From assembly GCA_016871275.1 (NCBI GenBank), contig VFZG01000007.1:62001-126000 (forward strand): DNA of 64,000 nt, written 5' to 3'. This stretch comes from Acidimicrobiia bacterium (lineage in GTDB: Bacteria > Acidobacteriota > Vicinamibacteria > Vicinamibacterales > UBA2999). The translations under genes were made by a program, and so were the position numbers. Under the pieces are notes generated by a model that was not told the DNA's origin, did no database searches, and worked only from the letters and a program-made list of their open reading frames with translations. Each line of letters starts with the position of its first letter. The first letter of the stretch is position 1. This document shows, piece after piece, positions 27,918 to 36,787 of the stretch.

Positions 27918-29266
27918 CAGAGCGGGCGGGCCACCAGGTCGTACTCTTCGGCGCCGACGATCTCGACGTCGATGAACGAGCCCGGGGCGACGGCAGACGG
28001 ATCGCAGTCGGTCAGATACACAACCGGATCGATCTCCGGCGCCTGGCCGGGCAAACGGCCCTGCAGCACGAGCTCGTGCTCGGGCGACGTGCCGTCGACC
28101 ACCAGCCGCGTCTTTTCGCCGAGCCGCGCCTGCTGGCGCCTTGCGACAATGTCGCGCTGGCGGGCCATCAGCCGCTTCTGCCGCTTCTGCTTGGTCGCCG
28201 CGGGCACGTCGTCTGTCATCTCGTATGCCGAGGTGCCTTCTTCGTGCGAGTAGGTGAAGACGCCGACGTGATCGAAGCCGATCTCTTCTATGAAGCCCTC
28301 GAGCGCCGCGAAATCTTCGGCCGTCTCGCCAGGAAACCCGACGATGAACGTGGTGCGAAGCGCGACGGTGGGAATGCGGGCGCGGATGTTGTCGAGCAGC
28401 CGCTGGTACGACTGCCGCGTGCCGGGCCGCTTCATGCGCTTCAACACCGCGTCCGAGGCGTGTTGCAGCGGCAGGTCGATGTACTTCACGACCTTGTCGA
28501 GATCCGCGATGGCGTCGATGACGTCGCTGGTGATGGTCGTGGGATACAGGTAGAGCAGCCGGATCCACTCAATGCCGTCCACCTCGTTCAGCGCGCGCAA
28601 CAGCCGCGGCAGCGCGCCGCGCTCGCCCCGGTCGATGCCGTAGAAGGTGGTGTCCTGCGAAATCAGCAGCAGCTCTTTCACGCCCTGCGATGCCAGGTGC
28701 GCCGCTTCCTGGACGATCGATTCGACCGTCCGGCTGCGATAGTGCCCGCGCATCTTGGGGATGATGCAGAACGCGCACCGGTAATCACAGCCCTCGGCGA
28801 TCTTGATGTACGCGTAGTGGCCGGGAGTGACGCGCTTGCGCGGCGTGTCGGCGTCGTAGATGTAGTTGGGCAGGTCGACGCCGAACACCGGCGCTGTGCG
28901 GTGAAGCGTCAGCGGTTTCACCCCCGGCGCGAGTGCTTTCACGAAATCGGGAACTTCTCCGGTTCCGTAAATCGCGTCGATCTCGGGGATCTCCTTCTTC
29001 AGCTCGTCCCGATAGCGCTCGGCCAGACAGCCGGTCACCACCAGCTTGCGGCCTGCGGCCTGCTTCTTCAGCTCGGCCATCTCGAGGATGGTGTCGATGG
29101 ATTCCCGCTTGGCCCTGTCGATGAAGGCACACGTATTCACTACCAGGACGTCGGCCTGCGACGCGTCGGCGGTAATCTCGTGCCCTTCCTTCTCGGCCAT
29201 GCCGAGCATGACTTCGGAATCGACGAGATTCTTGGGGCACCCCAGGGAAACGAACCCGATCTTCAT
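27917..29266 (-). CDS. rimO: Ribosomal protein S12 methylthiotransferase RimO
   Basis: The 449-aa radical-SAM enzyme adds a methylthio group to S12 Asp. The N-terminal MTTase domain (GFVSLGCPKNLVDSEVMLG; VVNTCAFI; VVTGCLAERY) supplies three Cys for one cluster. The radical-SAM motif C-x3-C-x2-C is in GCDYRCAFCIIPKMRGHYRSR, and a C-terminal TRAM domain ends in EEYDLVARPL. RimO rather than MiaB is indicated by CPKNLVDSE. The start ATG 29266 is 45 nt after asnS; it has a weak GAGAG upstream. Its stop abuts the inverted-repeat element. Confidence 0.95.
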   Translation of the reverse strand: MKIGFVSLGCPKNLVDSEVMLGMAEKEGHEITADASQADVLVVNTCAFIDRAKRESIDTILEMAELKKQAAGRKLVVTGCLAERYRDELKKEIPEIDAIYGTGEVPDFVKALAPGVKPLTLHRTAPVFGVDLPNYIYDADTPRKRVTPGHYAYIKIAEGCDYRCAFCIIPKMRGHYRSRTVESIVQEAAHLASQGVKELLLISQDTTFYGIDRGERGALPRLLRALNEVDGIEWIRLLYLYPTTITSDVIDAIADLDKVVKYIDLPLQHASDAVLKRMKRPGTRQSYQRLLDNIRARIPTVALRTTFIVGFPGETAEDFAALEGFIEEIGFDHVGVFTYSHEEGTSAYEMTDDVPAATKQKRQKRLMARQRDIVARRQQARLGEKTRLVVDGTSPEHELVLQGRLPGQAPEIDPVVYLTDCDPSAVAPGSFIDVEIVGAEEYDLVARPL

Positions 29267-29310
29267 GGGAGCTCTCAAGTGTAGCAGGTGCGACGTTCTG
29301 GCCAGCGTGA

Positions 29311-30603
29311 CTACGGATAGATCCGGTAGAGCATTCGCGGATAGGGAATGGTCTCTCTGACGTGCTCCAGGCCGCAGATCCAGCTCACGCAACGCTCGAT
29401 GCCCATGCCGAACCCGCCATGCGGCACCGACCCAAAGCGGCGCAGATCCAGGTACCACTCGAAGGCTTGCTGCGGCAGGTCGTGTTCCTTGATGCGCTGC
29501 AGCAGCAGATCCAGGTCGTCCAGGCGCTGGCCGCCGCCGATGATTTCGCCGTAGCCTTCGGGCGCGAGCACGTCCACGCAGAGCGCCTTGTCCGGCTCGT
29601 TCGGATCCGGCTTCATGTAGAACGCCTTGATCGCGGCCGGATAGTGGGTCACGCACACCGGTCGATCGAACTGCTCGGACAAGACGGTTTCATCGGTGCC
29701 GCCGAGATCGCCGCCGACTTGGAAGGGCAGGCCCTTGTCGAGCAGGAGCTTCGCTGCCTGGTCGTAATGCAGCCGCGGGAACGGCGCCTTGATCGCTTCG
29801 AGCTTCGACACGTTGCGCTCGAGCGTCTTCAGTTCCTTCTGCCGACGATTCAGCACGCGCGCGACCACTGACGCGATCAAGCCCTCGGCGAGCGCGATCA
29901 CGTCGTTGAGATCCGCGTAGGCCATCTCTGGCTCGACCATCCAGAACTCGGTCAGGTGGCGGCGCGTCTTGCTCTTCTCGGCCCGAAACGTCGGGCCAAA
30001 GGCGTAGACCTTGCCCAGCGCCATCGCATTCGCTTCGTTATAGAGCTGACCGCTCTGCGTCAGGTACGCCTTTTCGTCATCGAAGTACTCGACGGGGAAG
30101 AGCGTGGTGGTGCCCTCGCACGCCGCGGGCGTGAAGATCGGTGCGTCGGCGAGGATGAAGCCCTGGTCGTTGAAGAAGTCGCGGACCGCGTTGATGATCT
30201 CGTGGCGCACGCGCAGGATCGCCGTCTGCCGCTCGGCGCGAATCCACAGGTGGCGCCGGTCCATCAGGTAGTCCACGCCATGTTCCTTTGGCGTGATCGG
30301 ATAGTCATGGGCCTCATTCACGACTTCCAGCCCGCTGGCGACGAGTTCATAGCCGCCGGCCTGCCGCGTGTCTTCCTTGACGAGGCCGGTGACAATGATG
30401 GCGCTTTCCTGGCTCAGGTGGTCAGCCTTCGCGAAGGTCGCCTCATCGACGTCCCGCTTGCCCATCACCACTTGAATGAAGCCCGAGCCGTCGCGAACGG
30501 TGAGAAAGTGAATCTTGCCGCTCGAACGCCGGTTATGCAGCCAGCCCTTGATGGTGACGGTCTGTCGGGCGTGCTCGCCGATCTTGTTGATGTAGGTATG
30601 CAT
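29311..30603 (-). CDS. asnS: Asparaginyl-tRNA synthetase
   Basis: The 430-aa class IIb synthetase has an N-terminal OB fold ([29 protein letters not shown]). Motif 2 lies around [27 protein letters not shown] and motif 3 is [13 protein letters not shown]. These distinguish it from AspRS by the [10 protein letters not shown] pattern. The start ATG 30603 leaves only a 7-nt array as 5' region; a GTG at 30612 is the alternative. It is in line with rimO downstream and the sugar isomerase upstream (40-nt gap). Confidence 0.96.
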   Translation of the reverse strand: MHTYINKIGEHARQTVTIKGWLHNRRSSGKIHFLTVRDGSGFIQVVMGKRDVDEATFAKADHLSQESAIIVTGLVKEDTRQAGGYELVASGLEVVNEAHDYPITPKEHGVDYLMDRRHLWIRAERQTAILRVRHEIINAVRDFFNDQGFILADAPIFTPAACEGTTTLFPVEYFDDEKAYLTQSGQLYNEANAMALGKVYAFGPTFRAEKSKTRRHLTEFWMVEPEMAYADLNDVIALAEGLIASVVARVLNRRQKELKTLERNVSKLEAIKAPFPRLHYDQAAKLLLDKGLPFQVGGDLGGTDETVLSEQFDRPVCVTHYPAAIKAFYMKPDPNEPDKALCVDVLAPEGYGEIIGGGQRLDDLDLLLQRIKEHDLPQQAFEWYLDLRRFGSVPHGGFGMGIERCVSWICGLEHVRETIPYPRMLYRIYP

Positions 30604-30610
30604 GCGGGCC

Positions 30611-30646
30611 ACGGGTTACGCGCTACGGGCTACGGGCTACGGGCTA
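30611..30646. repeat. 7-nt periodic array at the isomerase stop/asnS leader
   Basis: Units of period 7: ACGGGTT, ACGCGCT, then three perfect ACGGGCT (30625-30645). The array contains the stop codon of the upstream isomerase (TAG, 30644-30646) and forms the whole asnS 5' region. Confidence 0.9.
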
Positions 30647-31510
30647 GTTCTCGTCCAGGCCCATCATCTCATCGCCGAGCTTCATCAGCGACTCGAATCG
30701 TTCGCGCGCCTTGACCGCCTGCTCGAGCACCGGCTTGGCCTGCGCCGCCACCGCCAGTTCGAACAGCCACGTGCCGTCGTAACCGACCTTCTGGAAGGCC
30801 AGCGTGGTGGCGTCCCAGTCGATCACGCCCTTGCCGGGCACCAGGTGATCGTCCGATCGCCCGCGGTTGTCGTGCAGGTGCGTCGCGATCAGGTGACCCG
30901 AGCACGCCTCGATGGCGTCGACCACGTCGCCCATCAGCCGGGCATGGCCCACGTCCATGCAGATGCCGAGGCCGGTCGCGTCGATCTCGCTCTCGATCAA
31001 GTCGACCAGCGCCGACGGCGTCGAGAGCTCGTTCGGGATGACCTCGATCGCCAGTCGCACGCCGTGCCGCTGCGCTGCCGGCGACAGCTCCTCGAGGCTG
31101 CGTATCAGCGAGCCCCGGTGATTGTCGGCCGGCGAGCCATAGGGCGCCGGGACGCCGCAGTGCGTCACCAGGACCTGGTAGGGAACCGTGGCGGCCACTT
31201 CCAGCGCGGCGAGCGTCTCGTCGACAGCGGCCTGACGCCGGCCTTCGTCCGAGGCGGCCAAGCTCACACCGTCCCGCCAGGCACCGTTGGCGTACGTGCC
31301 GGCGATGGGCGCGTGCATGGCGTGCAGGCGAAGCCGCGTGTCATCGAGCCACTCGGCGAGCGCCACTGCGGCGCGCCGATCCCGATAGTCGAAGTGGTTC
31401 CTGAGCGCGAACACCTCTACGGCGTCGAAGCCATGCGCGGCAATCTCGACCAGGTGGTCGCGATCGAGCCGATCGCCGACGAACAGGTGAGTCGAAATGC
31501 CAAATCGCAT
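30644..31510 (-). CDS. Sugar phosphate isomerase/epimerase-like TIM-barrel protein
   Basis: The 288-aa protein has the AP-endonuclease-2/xylose-isomerase-like fold. It is recognised by MRFGISTHLF, a strand with VTHCGVPAPYGS, a metal-binding Glu region LAIEVIPNELSTPSAL, CMDVGHARLMGD, and IATHLHDNRGRSDDHLVPGKGVIDW. The His/Asp/Glu metal ligands typical of these enzymes are present. The substrate is unknown; its position next to amgK/murU suggests an amino-sugar or cell-wall sugar, but this is inference. It starts 1 nt after the amgK stop. Confidence 0.85.
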   Translation of the reverse strand: MRFGISTHLFVGDRLDRDHLVEIAAHGFDAVEVFALRNHFDYRDRRAAVALAEWLDDTRLRLHAMHAPIAGTYANGAWRDGVSLAASDEGRRQAAVDETLAALEVAATVPYQVLVTHCGVPAPYGSPADNHRGSLIRSLEELSPAAQRHGVRLAIEVIPNELSTPSALVDLIESEIDATGLGICMDVGHARLMGDVVDAIEACSGHLIATHLHDNRGRSDDHLVPGKGVIDWDATTLAFQKVGYDGTWLFELAVAAQAKPVLEQAVKARERFESLMKLGDEMMGLDEN

Positions 31511-31511
31511 G

Positions 31512-32504
31512 TCACAACCACGCGTCGAGCACGTCCCCGAGGCGGGCAAACCGCGGGTATCGTGCCAGGTTCGCCTTCACGTACGCGACCGTTCGCGGAA
31601 TGTACTGAATATAGACCGTGTTGTCGCGCGACGTCGTCATGTAGCCGAACGTGCCGAGCGCTTTCAAGTTGCGCTGCAGGGCCATCAGGTCGAAGCGCCG
31701 CCGAAAGTCAGTCAGCGCAGAAGGCGCAGATGGCTCAGATCCCTTCAGGGCCAGGAAAAACGCGATCAACTCCTCGACCTGCTGCGGGCTCAGGTCCACA
31801 TACGCATCGCGCAGCAGCGATGCCAGATCGTAGGTCTCGGGGCCCAGCCGCGCATCCTGGAAGTCGATGATGTACAGCGACCCGTCGTGCAGCATCAGGT
31901 TGCGGCTGTGATAGTCGCGATGGCAGAGCACGCGCGGCTCGGAGGCCAGCTCGTCGACGATCGTCGCCCACTCCGCCCGCAGCGCGTCGCGATGCGCCTC
32001 GGACAGCGGCGCCCCCTTGTAGGCGAGCAGGTAGTGCCTGACGAAGAACTCGAGCTCCCACGTCAGCTTTTCGTGATCGAACGCGATGCGATACGGCGGA
32101 TAGGCATCCGACCGCAGCGCCTCGCCGCGCTGCTGCAGTCGGGCGATGAAGCCGACCGCCTGGCGGTAGAGCGCGGCATGTTCGGCCGGTGTGGCGGCGC
32201 CGAGGTGCGCCTGCAGCGTCACGTCGCCGAGGTCCTCGAGCCCGAGCACGCCGAGCGCGTTGGAGTGGTGCAGGATGCGCGGTACCGGCAAGGGTACCTC
32301 TGCCAGCAGCCTGGCGACCGACACGAACGGCATTGTCTGGTATTCGATCGGCCCGGTATGCAGCGCCAGCACGATGGGCCTGGCGTGTTTGAGCAGCACG
32401 CGGAAGTAGCGGCGATCTGACGCATCGCCCGTGAGCGGCATGACCTTCAGCGTCTGATCGGTCAGCTGATGTTCGGCGAGGTACTGTTCGAGCCTGGGTT
32501 CCAT
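31512..32504 (-). CDS. amgK: AmgK-like N-acetylmuramate/N-acetylglucosamine anomeric kinase
   Basis: The 330-aa aminoglycoside-phosphotransferase-fold kinase has a nucleotide-binding region (VMPLTGDASDRRYFRV), catalytic loop CHRDYHSRNLML and metal motif IDFQDARLGPETYDLASLLRDAY. These are close to AmgK, which phosphorylates MurNAc/GlcNAc at C1 in cell-wall recycling. The adjacent MurU-like gene supports this. Its ATG overlaps the murU stop by one base (TGATG). Residues around 255-264 (SEPSAPSAL) are a 3-residue repeat coded by a 9-nt array. Homology-only assignment, but the pair is characteristic. Confidence 0.85.
   Translation of the reverse strand: MEPRLEQYLAEHQLTDQTLKVMPLTGDASDRRYFRVLLKHARPIVLALHTGPIEYQTMPFVSVARLLAEVPLPVPRILHHSNALGVLGLEDLGDVTLQAHLGAATPAEHAALYRQAVGFIARLQQRGEALRSDAYPPYRIAFDHEKLTWELEFFVRHYLLAYKGAPLSEAHRDALRAEWATIVDELASEPRVLCHRDYHSRNLMLHDGSLYIIDFQDARLGPETYDLASLLRDAYVDLSPQQVEELIAFFLALKGSEPSAPSALTDFRRRFDLMALQRNLKALGTFGYMTTSRDNTVYIQYIPRTVAYVKANLARYPRFARLGDVLDAWL
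31715..31741. repeat. 9-nt periodic array inside amgK
   Basis: GCGCAGAAG, GCGCAGATG and GCTCAGATC (plus strand), three units of period 9 that keep the reading frame and code for a Ser-x-Pro/Leu repeat in AmgK. Confidence 0.7.
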
Positions 32505-33406
32505 CAAAAGGGCGTCGCGACGATCCTATTTTCACGCATGACCAGCGAGGCACGCGAAAATTCCGCGCCGGCCGGCACCACCACGTCGTCGGCGACCACG
32601 CACTGCGTCAGCCGTGCGCCCGCGCCAATCGACACGCGATCCCAGAGAATCGTGTCCGTCAGCACCGCGGTGGCGGCCACCTTACCGTCCCGGCCCCTGT
32701 CCAGGGGCACGCGCTCCCGGCCTGCGATCGCCATCGCCGTGCTGAGATAGTCGGGCACGGAGCCGATGTCGAAGTAGTCGGCGTTCGAATGAAACACCCG
32801 GATCGCCTCCGGCCTCCCGGCGATCAGCGACGGATAAATGCCGTGAACGGTCTCCGATTTCGTTCGCACGTCGACACCGGCGAACACCGACGCGTTGACG
32901 ACCTGCACGCCGATGAAGTGAGAGGCACCCGGCGCCGTCCCGAACCCGGAAACGATGCCGCGGTGGTCGGCGATCACGCCGTTATAGCCGTCGCGCCCGT
33001 CAATCACCGCCATGGTGACCAGCGCGTTGGTATCGACGTGCGCCGCCGCAAGGGCGTTCAGATCGACGTTGGTGATCATGTCGCCGTTGACGATCAGGAA
33101 GCGGTCCGCTTCGAGCAGCGGAATCGCCCTCGCCGGCCCGCCTGCCGAGCCCAGGATCTCGGCCTCCCAGGAGTAGCGCACCTTGAGTCCATGACGCGAA
33201 CCGTCACCAACCAGCCGCGTGATCGAGTCGGCGCGATGGTGAAGATTCACGACCACGCGCGACACGCCGGCGCTCTCGAGCCAGCGCAGGATTCGAGTGA
33301 TGAGCGGCGTGCCGGCCACCGGCAACGCCGGCTTGGCGCGAACCAGGGAGAGCGGCTGCAGCCGGGTGCCAAGACCCGCGCAGAGCACTAAGGCTGGAAG
33401 ATTCAT
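32504..33406 (-). CDS. murU: MurU-like N-acetylmuramate-1-phosphate uridylyltransferase
   Basis: The 300-aa nucleotidyltransferase has N-terminal LVLCAGLGTRLQPLSLVRAKPALPV (G-x-G-x-R and the conserved Lys), EILGSAGGPARAI, metal-binding NGDM and DYFDIGSVPDYL. A short left-handed helix-like C-terminus (VSIGAGARLTQCVV) follows. It is predicted to make UDP-MurNAc (or a related nucleotide sugar) from the product of AmgK, bypassing de novo synthesis. The extra C-terminal segment compared with the ~225-aa Pseudomonas MurU makes a broader sugar-nucleotide role possible. It overlaps both neighbours (CYTH by 4 nt, amgK by 1 nt). Confidence 0.82.
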   Translation of the reverse strand: MNLPALVLCAGLGTRLQPLSLVRAKPALPVAGTPLITRILRWLESAGVSRVVVNLHHRADSITRLVGDGSRHGLKVRYSWEAEILGSAGGPARAIPLLEADRFLIVNGDMITNVDLNALAAAHVDTNALVTMAVIDGRDGYNGVIADHRGIVSGFGTAPGASHFIGVQVVNASVFAGVDVRTKSETVHGIYPSLIAGRPEAIRVFHSNADYFDIGSVPDYLSTAMAIAGRERVPLDRGRDGKVAATAVLTDTILWDRVSIGAGARLTQCVVADDVVVPAGAEFSRASLVMRENRIVATPF

Positions 33407-33957
33407 TCCCGCCCCGCGAACACCATGTCGTGCCCGGCCAGGCCGGTGGCGTCGCGATGCTGCAGGAAGATGATCCGGTACGAGTCGGTGATGTAATCGG
33501 CGGCCGACTTGCCGAGCGCTGCGGCGGTGCGATGAATCGCGTCCTCGGTGCCCTCGATCTCGACGAACACCCCAACTGGCGTTTCATCCACGGCAATCAC
33601 AACGTCGTCTCCGTTGAACTCTTCGCGGTACTTCTCGTAGCGGAACCAGACGTGCAGGCCGATCTCTTCGAGGATGGTCTGCAGCGCCGCCCCGTCGGAC
33701 ACGACGGTCTCGTATTCTTCGCGGATCTTGATGGCGGCAGCAATGACTGGACCCTTCCAGGTCAGCAGGGCCTTGCCGCCTTCGGATCGCACGCGCAGCG
33801 TGGAGCGCTGGCGGCGCAGGCGCTCGTCGTCGGTATCGAACAGGCAATCTTCCTGCAACCGGCGACCGAGCAGGGGGGTGGCGCCGAGCGCGAGGATCTG
33901 CTCCCGTGCTGCTTCAGCACTGTCGAAGCGAAGCTTGATCTCGCGCTCGATCGGCAC
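33403..33957 (-). CDS. CYTH-domain (triphosphate tunnel) protein
   Basis: The protein is 184 aa from GTG 33957 (PIEREIKLRF). It carries the E-x-E-x-K signature and alternating charged strands (STLRVRSEGGKALLTWKGP, IKIREEYETVV, FRYEKYREEF, DDVVIAVDETPVGVFVEIEG). These line the tunnel of class IV adenylate cyclases/thiamine triphosphatases. Activity may be tri(poly)phosphate hydrolysis or cyclase. It starts 7 nt after htrA and overlaps murU by 4 nt. Link to cell-wall recycling is positional only. Confidence 0.86.
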   Translation of the reverse strand: MPIEREIKLRFDSAEAAREQILALGATPLLGRRLQEDCLFDTDDERLRRQRSTLRVRSEGGKALLTWKGPVIAAAIKIREEYETVVSDGAALQTILEEIGLHVWFRYEKYREEFNGDDVVIAVDETPVGVFVEIEGTEDAIHRTAAALGKSAADYITDSYRIIFLQHRDATGLAGHDMVFAGRE

Positions 33958-33964
33958 TGACCGA

Positions 33965-35530
33965 TTACTCCTTGCGGATCGTGACGAACTGCTCCGACCC
34001 GTTGCGCAGCACCAGCAGGAACGCCGTGCCACCCGACGGCACCTGCGACAGGATGCGGCCGGCCTCCTGCGGCGTGCGCACGACCTGCCGGTTCACGCGG
34101 GTGATGACGTCGCCGCCAACCAGGCCGGCGCGGAACGCCGGGCTGCCGGGCGCGACTTCGGAGACCAGCACGCCCTGGATATCGGCCGGCAGGCGCAGCC
34201 GCCGCGCCTGCTCCGCGGTGATCGAGGTGATCGTGAGGCCGAAGCCCTGCGATTCCTCTTCCGGCGTGTCGTTGTTGGCGCGGCGCGGTTCAGGGCTCGC
34301 GTTCTCCGACTCGAGGTCGAGTTCATCGACGGTCAGCGACATGGTGCGTTCCTGCTTGTCGCGCAGGATCTTCACCGGCACCGTGGTGCCGGGTCTGGTC
34401 GCGACCACGGTGGCGACCAGCTCGTCGCGATTGCGCACGGCCTTGCCGTTGAATTCGAGAATGACGTCGCCGGGCTCGATGCCGGCCTTGGCCGCCGGCC
34501 GTCCGCGCGTCACCGAGCCGACCAGCGCGCCGCGCCGTTCCTTCAACCCGAATTCCGCGAGCAAATCGAGCGGCACCGGAGACACCTGGACGCCGATCAC
34601 GCCGCGCGTCACCTTGCCGGTGATCAGCTGCGGAATCAGCTCACGCACGTTGTTGATCGGAATCGCGAAGCCAATGCCGATGTTGCCCTGCTGGCGCGAG
34701 TCCGTGTAGATGGCGGTGTTGATCCCGATCACTTCGCCGCGCGCGTTCAGGAGCGGACCACCGGAGTTGCCGGGGTTGATGGCGGCATCGGTCTGGATCA
34801 CGTCCGCGAAGCGCTGCTGCGCGACCGGCAGGTTGCCGACGCGGGTGCCGCTGATCACGCCGACGCTGACGGTGTGACCGAGCGAGAAGGGGTTGCCGAT
34901 GGCCACCACCCAGTCGCCGGGCTGCATCTGCGACGAATCCCCGAACTTGATCTCGGTGAGATCGGACTTGGTGTCGGTCAACTGGATCAGCGCGCTGTCG
35001 GTCAGCGGGTCGCGCCCGATCAATTTCGCCTCGTGGTAGACGTCGCCGTCTTCACCAAAGAAGCCGACCTCGATCTTGCTCGCGCCCTCGATGACGTGGT
35101 TGTTGGTGAGGATGTAGCCGAGCGCCTTGTTGATGACGAACCCGGTGCCGGCCGACTGCGTTTCCTGTTCCCGCGGCCGCTGCTGGCGCGGTGGATTCTG
35201 CCCGCCGCGCCCGCCCCCGAAGAAGCGCTCGAGCAGGTCTTCCTGGCTGCCGCCGCCGAAGAACTCGGTCATCTCCTGCGCGCGCTGTTTCGACGTGCTG
35301 CGGATGTTGACCACCGCCGGCGACACCACCTTGGCGATGTTCCGGAACGTGCCCGCGTCCACCGGACCGCTCAGTGGCGCGCTGTTCATCGGCGGCGCCG
35401 CCATCGTCGACTGCGCGGCCGACGTGGGCGTCAGGTCGAGCCGGGAGGCGAGCACCATCCCGACGGCCAGCGAGGCCACCATGATCAGGAACGAATAGAA
35501 CAGCGTCGTCTTGCGAATGCCGGTCGACAT
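33965..35530 (-). CDS. htrA: HtrA/Do-family periplasmic serine protease
   Basis: The 521-aa protein has an N-terminal membrane anchor or signal (TTLFYSFLIMVASLAVGMVLA) and a trypsin-like domain. Catalytic His is in ILTNNHVIEG, Asp in GRDPLTDSALIQL, and Ser in NPGNSGGPLLN. Two PDZ domains follow (about 285-385 and 415-515). A Gly/Arg/Gln-rich loop lies near residues 90-120. It degrades or refolds damaged envelope proteins. The start at ATG 35530 has GGAGG 5 nt upstream. It follows the M24 peptidase by 18 nt, so both are likely in one operon. Confidence 0.95.
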   Translation of the reverse strand: MSTGIRKTTLFYSFLIMVASLAVGMVLASRLDLTPTSAAQSTMAAPPMNSAPLSGPVDAGTFRNIAKVVSPAVVNIRSTSKQRAQEMTEFFGGGSQEDLLERFFGGGRGGQNPPRQQRPREQETQSAGTGFVINKALGYILTNNHVIEGASKIEVGFFGEDGDVYHEAKLIGRDPLTDSALIQLTDTKSDLTEIKFGDSSQMQPGDWVVAIGNPFSLGHTVSVGVISGTRVGNLPVAQQRFADVIQTDAAINPGNSGGPLLNARGEVIGINTAIYTDSRQQGNIGIGFAIPINNVRELIPQLITGKVTRGVIGVQVSPVPLDLLAEFGLKERRGALVGSVTRGRPAAKAGIEPGDVILEFNGKAVRNRDELVATVVATRPGTTVPVKILRDKQERTMSLTVDELDLESENASPEPRRANNDTPEEESQGFGLTITSITAEQARRLRLPADIQGVLVSEVAPGSPAFRAGLVGGDVITRVNRQVVRTPQEAGRILSQVPSGGTAFLLVLRNGSEQFVTIRKE

Positions 35531-35548
35531 GCTTCCTCCAGCCAATGG

Positions 35549-36730
35549 CTACAACAAGCTCAGGATAGCCTTTTGACGAGGCCCCGTCACTTCTGGTCCG
35601 TGATCCGTCCAGACCATGTTGATCTCGGTCCGGACGCCAAATTCCTTGAAATACAGCCCAGGCTCGATCGTAAAACCGCTTCCCGGGATGAGCCGACGCT
35701 CGTCGTGCGTTTCGTAATCGTCCAGATGCGCGCCGTTGCCGTGGACGTTCTCGCCCAGGCTGTGACCGGTGCGGTGCAGGATGGCGTCCTGATAGCCGGC
35801 GTCGATGAGTACCTTGCGCGCCGCCCTGTCGGCCTCGAATCCGCGGACGTCTCGGCCGGCCGCGGCGGCGTCCGCCACCGCTGACGCCGCGGCGTCGCGC
35901 GCCGCGCAGATGGCGGCGAACGCCCTGGACATGCGCTCTGGCACCTGCGGACCGGTGAATCCCATCCACGTGATGTCCGCGTAGACCGATCCGGGCGCGT
36001 TCAGCTTGCCCCACAGATCGAGCAGCACGAGTTCGTCCGTGTGAATGATGCGATGGTCGGCCGCGGTCGCCAGGTAATGCGGATTGCCGGCATTCTCCTG
36101 AGCCGATACGCACGGCGCGGACTCGGCCACGAGGCCTTCGTCTCGAAACCAGCCCGCCATCTGCTGCTGAATGTCGTACTCGGTGGTCGGCACGCCGTCT
36201 CGAAGGCGGCGCGCGACTTCCTCGAACGCCTGGTCCTTGATGCGGTACAGCTTCTCGGAGGCGGCGCGGTGCGCGGCAATCGCGGTGCCGCTCCAGCGCG
36301 CTTCGAACTGCTGAATCAAATCGCCGGACGACGCGACCTCGACGCCATGGCCCCGCACCAGCTCGATCGTGCCGGCGTCGACCCGCGAGACGTAGGGAAT
36401 GCCGCAGTCGGGCGAATACTCCATCGCGATGCGCTTGCGGCCCGCGACCAACTTGCCGAGTCCCGCCACGAGCTGCTCACGTCCGGCGTACACGACCTTC
36501 GATCCCGGGAGGTGATCCAGGTTGTGCCGCTCGATCGCATGGACGAGCGCCATCGGTTCGCCAATCGCCGGAATCAGGTAGAACCAGCGACGGGTCGCGA
36601 GATGGCCGGCGCCGCCCATGCCAGCGAGGCGATAGGAGACGGGATTGGAGCCGTGGAAGTCGTAGAGCAGCCACGCGTCAAGACCTTCAGCGCCCAGCGC
36701 TTTCTGGACGGCTCCGATATCAAGGGGCAT
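35549..36730 (-). CDS. M24 family metallopeptidase (Xaa-Pro aminopeptidase-like)
   Basis: The 393-aa protein has a creatinase-like N-terminal domain (YDFHGSNPVSYRLAG) and the pita-bread peptidase domain. Ligands are recognisable in LLDLWGKLNAPGSVYADITWMGF, HRTGHSLGENVHG, FTIEPGLYFKEFGVRTEINM. The usual first metal Asp appears as DLWG, and the second Asp as YADITW. It probably removes N-terminal residues before Pro. A TATAAT element is 9 nt before ATG 36730. First gene of a likely eight-gene run ending at rimO. Confidence 0.9.
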   Translation of the reverse strand: MPLDIGAVQKALGAEGLDAWLLYDFHGSNPVSYRLAGMGGAGHLATRRWFYLIPAIGEPMALVHAIERHNLDHLPGSKVVYAGREQLVAGLGKLVAGRKRIAMEYSPDCGIPYVSRVDAGTIELVRGHGVEVASSGDLIQQFEARWSGTAIAAHRAASEKLYRIKDQAFEEVARRLRDGVPTTEYDIQQQMAGWFRDEGLVAESAPCVSAQENAGNPHYLATAADHRIIHTDELVLLDLWGKLNAPGSVYADITWMGFTGPQVPERMSRAFAAICAARDAAASAVADAAAAGRDVRGFEADRAARKVLIDAGYQDAILHRTGHSLGENVHGNGAHLDDYETHDERRLIPGSGFTIEPGLYFKEFGVRTEINMVWTDHGPEVTGPRQKAILSLL

Positions 36731-36787
36731 ATGCTCGCGATTATACCGGCTGACGAACCATGACCGGCCGGGCGGCGTCCTATAATC
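36731..36787. promoter_or_regulatory. Divergent promoter region of the M24 and VWA genes
   Basis: Minus-strand TATAAT (36740-36745), 9 nt before the M24 ATG, and plus-strand TATAAT (36781-36786), directly before the 8-nt tandem array in the VWA leader. Neither has a convincing -35 at 17 nt. Confidence 0.6.

Noticed and set aside
32504-33406. Considered as glucose-1-phosphate thymidylyltransferase or GalU
   Set aside because: Too short for those classes and directly coupled with an AmgK-like kinase, which fits MurU better.
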